A model generated the notes under the pieces. It was given only the letters and a program-made list of their open reading frames with translations. It made no database searches and was not told the DNA's origin. From the NCBI GenBank assembly GCA_002384855.1, contig DGBP01000013.1, forward strand, positions 1-64,000: a stretch of DNA of 64,000 nucleotides, read 5' to 3'. The stretch's first letter is position 1. Each line of letters opens with the position of its first letter. The stretch comes from Nocardioidaceae bacterium UBA4001. Its GTDB lineage: Bacteria > Actinomycetota > Actinomycetes > Propionibacteriales > Nocardioidaceae. A program made the translations under genes and the position numbers. Below are positions 59,059 to 64,000 of this stretch, piece by piece.

Positions 59059-60353
59059 TATCGGAGGAATCCTTCGTAGTTGCGCTGCTGCAGCTGGCTC
59101 TCGATCTGCTTCACCGTGTCGAGCGCGACACCGACCATGATCAGGATCGAGACGCCACCGAACGGGAAGTTCTGGTTGGCGTCGATGAGCACGAACGCCA
59201 CGAGCGGGATCAGCGAGATCAGACCCAGGTACAGCGAGCCGGGGAACGTGATGCGGGACAGGACGTAGGAGAGGTACTCCTCGGTCGGCTTGCCCGCCCG
59301 GATCCCGGGGATGAAGCCGCCGTACTTCTTCATGTTGTCTGCGACTTCCACGGGGTTGAAGGTGATCGCGACGTAGAAGTAGGTGAAGAAGATGATCATC
59401 GCGAAGTACACCGCCATGTAGAGGGGGTGGCTTCCGTCGGCGAAGTAGGTGTTGATGAAGCGCCCGAACCAGGACCCCTGGTCGCCGAACTGCGCGGCCA
59501 TGGCCGGGAGGTAGAGCAGGCTGGACGCGAAGATGACGGGAATGACACCGGCCTGGTTGACCTTCAGCGGGATGTACGTCGACGAGCCGCCGAACATCTT
59601 TCGCCCGACCATGCGGCGGGCGTACTGCACCGGGATGCGGCGCTGTGCCTGCTCGATGAAGATGACCGCGGCGATGATGATCAGCCCGATCACGGTCACC
59701 GCGGTGAACACGCCCCAACCCTGGGTCTCGCGCACGAGCCACAGTGACGACGGGAAGGTCGCCACGACCTGGGTGAAGATCAGCAGCGACATGCCGTTGC
59801 CGATGCCCCGGTCGGTGATCAGCTCGCCGAACCACATGATCACGGCGGTGCCGGCGGTCATGGTGATGACCATGACCACCATCGTCCCCAGCGAGTCCTC
59901 GTTGTGGAGCAGCGGCAGGTCACAGCCCTGCAGCAGGGCGCGGTTGCGGGCCAGCGCCGTGATGCCGGTGGCTTGGAGGATGGCCAGCGCGAGGGTCAGG
60001 TAGCGGGTGTACTGCGTGATCTTCGTCTGGCCGGCCTGCCCCTCCTTCTTGAGGGTCTCCAACCGAGGGATCACCACGACGAGCAGCTGAAGGATGATGC
60101 TCGCGGTGATGTAGGGCATGATCCCGAGCGCGAAGATCGTCAGCTGGAGCAGCGCACCGCCCGAGAACAGGTTGATCAGGCCGTAGAGGCCTTCGTTCTC
60201 GATCTGGGCGAAGCAGGCCTGCACGTTGCCGCTGTTCACCCCGGGAGCAGGAACCTGCGAGCCGAGTCGGAAGATCGTCAGGATCAACATGACGAACAAC
60301 AGCTTGCGTCGCAGGTCCGGCGTCCGGAACGCGTTGGCGAAAGCGCCTAGCAC
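59058..60353 (-). CDS. secY: Preprotein translocase subunit SecY
   Basis: 431 aa, ten membrane helices forming the protein-conducting channel. LGIMPYITASIILQLL, MSLLIFTQVVATFP, YARRMVGRKMFGGSSTYIPLKVN (cytoplasmic loop to the ribosome/SecA), and FNPVEVADNMKKYGGFIPGIRAGKPT. GTG start with GAGG nearby. Starts secY-adk-map. Confidence 0.97.
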   Translation of the reverse strand: MLGAFANAFRTPDLRRKLLFVMLILTIFRLGSQVPAPGVNSGNVQACFAQIENEGLYGLINLFSGGALLQLTIFALGIMPYITASIILQLLVVVIPRLETLKKEGQAGQTKITQYTRYLTLALAILQATGITALARNRALLQGCDLPLLHNEDSLGTMVVMVITMTAGTAVIMWFGELITDRGIGNGMSLLIFTQVVATFPSSLWLVRETQGWGVFTAVTVIGLIIIAAVIFIEQAQRRIPVQYARRMVGRKMFGGSSTYIPLKVNQAGVIPVIFASSLLYLPAMAAQFGDQGSWFGRFINTYFADGSHPLYMAVYFAMIIFFTYFYVAITFNPVEVADNMKKYGGFIPGIRAGKPTEEYLSYVLSRITFPGSLYLGLISLIPLVAFVLIDANQNFPFGGVSILIMVGVALDTVKQIESQLQQRNYEGFLR

Positions 60354-60466
60354 CTGGTCCTCTTTCTACACGTGCGGGATCTCGCTGAGTGGCAAGCAGA
60401 ACCCCGGAAGCCTAACAGGCACCCGGCCGCGGTCTGACCGCTACCGCACGGTGCCCCCGTCGGATG

Positions 60467-60510
60467 CGAGCAGGGGCGCGGCCGGCTTGCGCCGTCCACG
60501 CCCCTGCTCG
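60467..60510 (-). terminator. hairpin between rplO and secY
   Basis: CGAGCAGGGGCG (60467-60478) pairs perfectly with CGCCCCTGCTCG (60499-60510), 28 nt past the rplO stop. Suggests that the spc genes and secY-adk-map are partly separate transcripts. Confidence 0.65.
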
Positions 60511-60538
60511 TCAGTGCTGTGCCGAGAGTGCTATCCGA

Positions 60539-60979
60539 TCACAGCTCGGTGGTGCTGCCGCCGGCAGCGGCAATCTTGTCCTTGGCCGAGCCGGAGAACG
60601 CGTGTGCGCTCACCTGCATCGCCGCGGACACCTCGCCGGAGCCGAGCACCTTGACCGGACGGCCCTTGCGGACCGCGCCCTTGGCGACGAGCTCATCGAC
60701 GCCCACGGTCCCGCCGTCCGGGAAGAGCTCACTGAGACGGTCGAGGTTGACCACCTGGAACTCCACCTTGAACGGGTTCTTGAACCCCTTGAGCTTGGGA
60801 AGCCGCATGTGCAGCGGCATCTGGCCACCCTCGAAGCGCTCCGGCACCTGGTAACGCGCCTTCGTGCCCTTGGTACCGCGACCAGCGGTCTTGCCCTTCG
60901 ACGCCTCACCACGACCCACGCGGGTCTTGGCCGTCTTGGCGCCGGGAGCCGGCCGCAGGTGATGCAGCTTGAGCGTCAT
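60539..60979 (-). CDS. rplO: 50S ribosomal protein L15
   Basis: 146 aa. LKLHHLRPAPGAKTAKTRVG, GRGTKGTKAR and FEGGQMPLHMRLPKLKGFKN. One nt after rpmD. Confidence 0.97.
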   Translation of the reverse strand: MTLKLHHLRPAPGAKTAKTRVGRGEASKGKTAGRGTKGTKARYQVPERFEGGQMPLHMRLPKLKGFKNPFKVEFQVVNLDRLSELFPDGGTVGVDELVAKGAVRKGRPVKVLGSGEVSAAMQVSAHAFSGSAKDKIAAAGGSTTEL

Positions 60980-60980
60980 G

Positions 60981-61163
60981 TCAGTCCACCTCTTCGACGA
61001 CGATCATGTGCCTGACCGTCTGGAGCATGCCACGGATCTCAGGGCGGTCCTCCTTGACGACGACGTCGCCGATGCGCTTGAGCCCAAGCGTGCGGAGGGT
61101 GTCCCGCTGGTTCTGCTTGCAGCCGATCGTCGACCGCTTCTGCTCGACCTTGAGGCGCGCCAT
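60981..61163 (-). CDS. rpmD: 50S ribosomal protein L30
   Basis: 60 aa: ARLKVEQKRSTIGCKQNQRD and LKRIGDVVVKEDRPEIRGML. The ATG overlaps the rpsE stop by one base. Confidence 0.96.
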   Translation of the reverse strand: MARLKVEQKRSTIGCKQNQRDTLRTLGLKRIGDVVVKEDRPEIRGMLQTVRHMIVVEEVD

Positions 61164-61753
61164 CACTGGCTCACCTCCGCCCGTGCCTTGAGGAGAGCCG
61201 CCGGGGCGACGTCCTCGACCGGCAGGCCGCGACGCTTGGCCACGGCTTCGGGCTCCTCGAGGCTGCGGAGCGCCTCGACGGTGGCGTGCACGATGTTGAT
61301 CTGGTTCGACGAGCCGAGCGACTTGCTCAGCACGTCGTGGATGCCGGCGCACTCCAGCACGGCGCGCACCGGACCACCTGCGATGACACCGGTACCGGGA
61401 GCGGCCGGGCGGAGCAGGACCACGCCCGCGGCCTTCTCGCCCTGGACCGGGTGCGGGATCGTGCCCTGGATGCGGGGAACCCGGAAGAAGCTCTTCTTGG
61501 CCTCCTCGACACCCTTCGCGATCGCCGCGGGGACTTCCTTTGCCTTGCCGTACCCGACACCGACCATGCCGTCGCCGTCACCCACGATCACGAGGGCGGT
61601 GAAGCTGAAGCGACGACCACCCTTCACGACCTTGGCGACACGGTTGATCGCGACGACACGCTCGATGTAGGCGGTCTTGTCCGCAGCCTGGCCGCGACGG
61701 TCGTCGCGCCCGCGACGGTCGCCGCCGCCACTACGGCGCTGTGATCCGCTCAT
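61163..61753 (-). CDS. rpsE: 30S ribosomal protein S5
   Basis: 196 aa. Double-stranded RNA-binding N-terminal domain (INRVAKVVKGGRRFSFTALV) and C-terminal domain (PAAPGTGVIAGGPVRAVLEC). The Arg/Gly/Asp-rich first 25 residues are an actinobacterial-style extension. Confidence 0.97.
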   Translation of the reverse strand: MSGSQRRSGGGDRRGRDDRRGQAADKTAYIERVVAINRVAKVVKGGRRFSFTALVIVGDGDGMVGVGYGKAKEVPAAIAKGVEEAKKSFFRVPRIQGTIPHPVQGEKAAGVVLLRPAAPGTGVIAGGPVRAVLECAGIHDVLSKSLGSSNQINIVHATVEALRSLEEPEAVAKRRGLPVEDVAPAALLKARAEVSQ

Positions 61754-61789
61754 GTCGAACTACCTCTTCCTGTTTCAGTCGATTCGCGA

Positions 61790-62173
61790 TCAGAACGCGA
61801 GGCCGCCCTCACGGGCGCCATCGGCGAGGGCGGCGATCCGCCCGTGGTACTTGTTCCCGGCCCGGTCGAAGACGACGCCCTCGACACCAGCGGCCTTGGC
61901 GCGCTCGGCAACGAGCTCACCGACACGCTTGGCCTTCGCGGTCTTGTCCCCGTCGAACGAGCGCAGCTCGGCCTCCATCGTGCTGGCCGAGGCCAGAGTC
62001 CTGCCGACGAGGTCGTCGACCACCTGGACGCTCATGTGCTTCGAGGAGCGGGTGATCACCATGCGGGGGCGCTCGGTGCTGCCGGCGATCTTCTTGCGAC
62101 CACGAACCTGGCGCCGCAGGCGCGACGCGGTGCGTGCGGAGGTGTGCTTTCCAGCCCTGAGTGCGATAGCCAT
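61790..62173 (-). CDS. rplR: 50S ribosomal protein L18
   Basis: 127 aa. RRQVRGRKKIAGSTERPRMV, ITRSSKHMSVQVVDD and VVFDRAGNKYHGRIAAL; binds 5S rRNA. A GTG at 62179 overlapping the rplF stop by 4 nt is an alternative start. Confidence 0.96.
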   Translation of the reverse strand: MAIALRAGKHTSARTASRLRRQVRGRKKIAGSTERPRMVITRSSKHMSVQVVDDLVGRTLASASTMEAELRSFDGDKTAKAKRVGELVAERAKAAGVEGVVFDRAGNKYHGRIAALADGAREGGLAF

Positions 62174-62175
62174 CG

Positions 62176-62718
62176 TCACTTACCAGCCTTTCCGACCTTG
62201 CGGCGGATCTGCTCGCCCGCGTAGCGAACGCCCTTGCCCTTGTACGGCTCAGGCTTGCGCAGCTTGCGGATGTTCGCAGCGACCTCGCCGACCAGCTGCT
62301 TGTCGATCCCCTGGACGCCGAGCTTGGTCGGGCCTTCGACGGTGAATGTGATCCCCTCGGGGGCGTTGAAGGTGATCGGGTGGGAGTAACCGAGCTGGAA
62401 CTCCAGCTGGGTCGGACCCTTCGAGAGCACGCGGTAACCGACACCGACGATCTCGAGCTTCTTCTCGTAGCCGTCGGTCACACCGGTCACCATGTTGGCG
62501 ATCAGGGTCCGGGTCAACCCGTGCAGGGACTTGCTGATCCGCTCGTCGTCGGGCCGGGCCACCTCGATGGCGCCGTCCTCGCCGCGAGCGACGGTGATCG
62601 GAGCCGCCACGGTGTGGGACAGGGTGCCCTTGGGGCCCTTGACCGTCACGGTGCGGTCCTCGACAGCCACGTCAACGCCGGACGGGACCGTGACGGGGAG
62701 CTTGCCAATACGCGACAT
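62176..62718 (-). CDS. rplF: 50S ribosomal protein L6
   Basis: 180 aa. SRIGKLPVTVPSGVDVAV, VKGPKGTLSH and the C-terminal KPEPYKGKGVRYAGEQIRRK. Confidence 0.97.
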   Translation of the reverse strand: MSRIGKLPVTVPSGVDVAVEDRTVTVKGPKGTLSHTVAAPITVARGEDGAIEVARPDDERISKSLHGLTRTLIANMVTGVTDGYEKKLEIVGVGYRVLSKGPTQLEFQLGYSHPITFNAPEGITFTVEGPTKLGVQGIDKQLVGEVAANIRKLRKPEPYKGKGVRYAGEQIRRKVGKAGK

Positions 62719-62744
62719 GCTTCTTCCTCTTCCTGGTCTCGTCG

Positions 62745-63146
62745 TTACCAGACGTAGGCGAGGACTTCCCCACCCACGCCCTTCTTGTTTGCCTGGCGGT
62801 CGGTCAGCAGCCCCTGGCTCGTCGAGATGATCGCGACGCCGAGGCCGCCGAGCACCTTCGGGAGGCCGGTGGCCTTGGCGTACACGCGCAGGCCGGGCTT
62901 GCTGATACGGCGCAGCCCGGCGATCGAGCGCTCACGGTTCTGGCCGTACTTGAGGACGACGGTGAGCGACTTGCCCACCTGGTCCTCAGGGGTCTCCTCC
63001 ACCTTCCAGGAGGTCACGTAGCCCTCCTGCTGGAGGATCTCGGCGACGCCTGCCTTGAGCTTGCTGTAAGGCATCGTCACCGAGTCGTGGTACGCCTGGT
63101 TGGCGTTGCGCAGACGCGTGAGCATGTCTGCGATCGGGTCAGTCAT
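62745..63146 (-). CDS. rpsH: 30S ribosomal protein S8
   Basis: 133 aa. TDPIADMLTRLRNANQAYHD start and ISTSQGLLTDRQANKKGVGG end. The second of two nearby ATGs is chosen because AAGG lies 8 nt before it and only 2 nt before the first. Confidence 0.96.
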   Translation of the reverse strand: MTDPIADMLTRLRNANQAYHDSVTMPYSKLKAGVAEILQQEGYVTSWKVEETPEDQVGKSLTVVLKYGQNRERSIAGLRRISKPGLRVYAKATGLPKVLGGLGVAIISTSQGLLTDRQANKKGVGGEVLAYVW

Positions 63147-63252
63147 CGTCATGGCCTTCTACGGCCCTTTCCCACCGTGGTTTCGCCCGCTGTTGCCGGG
63201 CGACCTTCAGCGATCTAGTTGCTTGAAAAGTCGGGGTCGGGTGGTGCGTGCT

Positions 63253-63438
63253 CTACCAGGAGCTCTTGGTGACGCCGGGAAGCTCTCCCCGGTGAGCCAT
63301 CTCGCGCAGGCACACGCGGCAGAGACCGAACTTGCGGTAGACGGCCTTGGGCCGGCCGCAACGCTGGCAACGGGTGTAACCCCGCACCTTGAACTTCGGC
63401 TTGCGCGACGCCTTGACGATCAGTGCTGTCTTCGCCAT
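63253..63438 (-). CDS. rpsZ: 30S ribosomal protein S14, zinc type (Z)
   Basis: 61 aa. AKTALIVKASRKPKFKVRGY start and two Cys-X2-Cys zinc knuckles (CQRCGRPKAVYRKFGLCRVC). Four nt after rplE. Confidence 0.96.
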   Translation of the reverse strand: MAKTALIVKASRKPKFKVRGYTRCQRCGRPKAVYRKFGLCRVCLREMAHRGELPGVTKSSW

Positions 63439-63442
63439 GGTC

Positions 63443-64000
63443 TCACTGCTCCTTGAAGGGGAACCCGAGCTGCTTGAGCAGCGCGCGACCCTCGTCGTCG
63501 TTCGTGGCGGTGGTCACGACCGTGATGTCCATGCCCCGCGAGCGGTCGACCTTGTCCTGGTCGATCTCGTGGAACATGACCTGCTCGGTCAGACCGAAGG
63601 TGTAGTTGCCGCGGCCGTCGAACTGGGTGCCGTTGAGGCCCCGGAAGTCACGGATGCGCGGAAGTGCGAGCGAGAGCAGGCGGTCGAGGAACTCCCACAT
63701 GCGGTCGCCGCGCAGGGTGACGTGGGCGCCGATAGGCATCCCCTCGCGCAGCTTGAACTGCGCGATCGACTTGCGGGCCTTGGTCACCTGCGGCTTCTGA
63801 CCGGTGATCGCGGTCAGGTCGCGCACGGCGCCCTCGATCAGCTTCGAGTCACGAGCCGCCTCGCCGACACCCATGTTGACCACGATCTTGGTCAGGCCGG
63901 GCACCTGCATGACGTTGGCGTGACCGAACTCCTCACGCAGCGCCGGGAGGATCTCCTCGCGGTAGCGCTGCTTGAGGCGCGGAATGCTGTTGGTCTCGGT
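63443..64000 (-). CDS. rplE: 50S ribosomal protein L5 (5' end beyond window)
   Basis: The frame is open to the right edge, reading TETNSIPRLKQRYREEILPA upstream of VMQVPGLTKIVVNMGVGEA. QVTKARKSIAQFKLREGMPI, GRGNYTFGLTEQVMFHEID and RGMDITVVTTA are typical L5. At least 185 aa are in the window; the true start lies outside. Binds 5S rRNA. Confidence 0.95.
   Translation of the reverse strand, partial: TETNSIPRLKQRYREEILPALREEFGHANVMQVPGLTKIVVNMGVGEAARDSKLIEGAVRDLTAITGQKPQVTKARKSIAQFKLREGMPIGAHVTLRGDRMWEFLDRLLSLALPRIRDFRGLNGTQFDGRGNYTFGLTEQVMFHEIDQDKVDRSRGMDITVVTTATNDDEGRALLKQLGFPFKEQ

Overview
High-GC actinobacterial chromosome. The closest fit is the Nocardioides/Propionibacteriales group; this is inferred from gene content and style, not from a search. 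Supporting signs are a mycothiol-dependent formaldehyde detoxification pair, a GuaB3 paralogue beside GuaB, a His-tailed GroEL behind groES with CIRCE operators, many GTG starts, and many genes whose start codon lies 6-8 nt after a TANNNT box (leaderless mRNAs). No rRNA, tRNA, CRISPR array, prophage or insertion sequence was recognised.

Layout. 0.3-4.7 kb: glpD, guaB3 and guaB. 4.7-7.2 kb: repeat-rich gap, groEL1, groES and a promoter bracketed by two CIRCE elements. 7.2-14.2 kb: THUMP-like methyltransferase, then treY, treZ and a NagZ-type GH3 lipoprotein, translationally coupled. 14.3-19.4 kb: SRPBCC protein, mycothiol pair (MBL hydrolase and MscR), CaCA exchanger, SigE-family sigma factor and its membrane partner. 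19.4-26.2 kb: a compact minus-strand run of cell-wall and tRNA-t6A genes (nnr, alr, alpha/beta hydrolase, GNAT-TsaE fusion, tsaB, rimI, tsaD). 26.2-27.2 kb: an orphan AbiEi-like/DUF559-type gene bracketed by short repeats. 27.2-35.4 kb: acpS, glmS, coaA, GNAT genes including two decayed ones, glmM, rpsI and rplM. 35.7-37.1 kb: citrate synthase and a terminator-repeat composite.

37.2-43.5 kb is the most distinctive accessory region. A hemerythrin-DUF2249 protein faces a four-cysteine SufR-like regulator, an NnrS-like membrane protein and a 911-aa protein in which a polytopic membrane domain, a blue-copper cupredoxin and a complete copper nitrite reductase (NirK) are fused. An AT-rich palindrome sits on the -10 box of this operon. 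An RTX-type secreted protein follows.

43.5-52.7 kb: ABC-F ATPase, small membrane protein, VOC protein, pyruvate phosphate dikinase, aldo/keto reductase, RsmC-like methyltransferase, truA, YtrA-type GntR regulator and a small secreted protein. 53.3-64 kb: the S10-spc-alpha type ribosomal region on the minus strand, from rplE (cut by the window edge) through secY-adk-map, infA, rpmJ, rpsM, rpsK, rpsD and rpoA to an rplQ with an unusual C-terminal extension.
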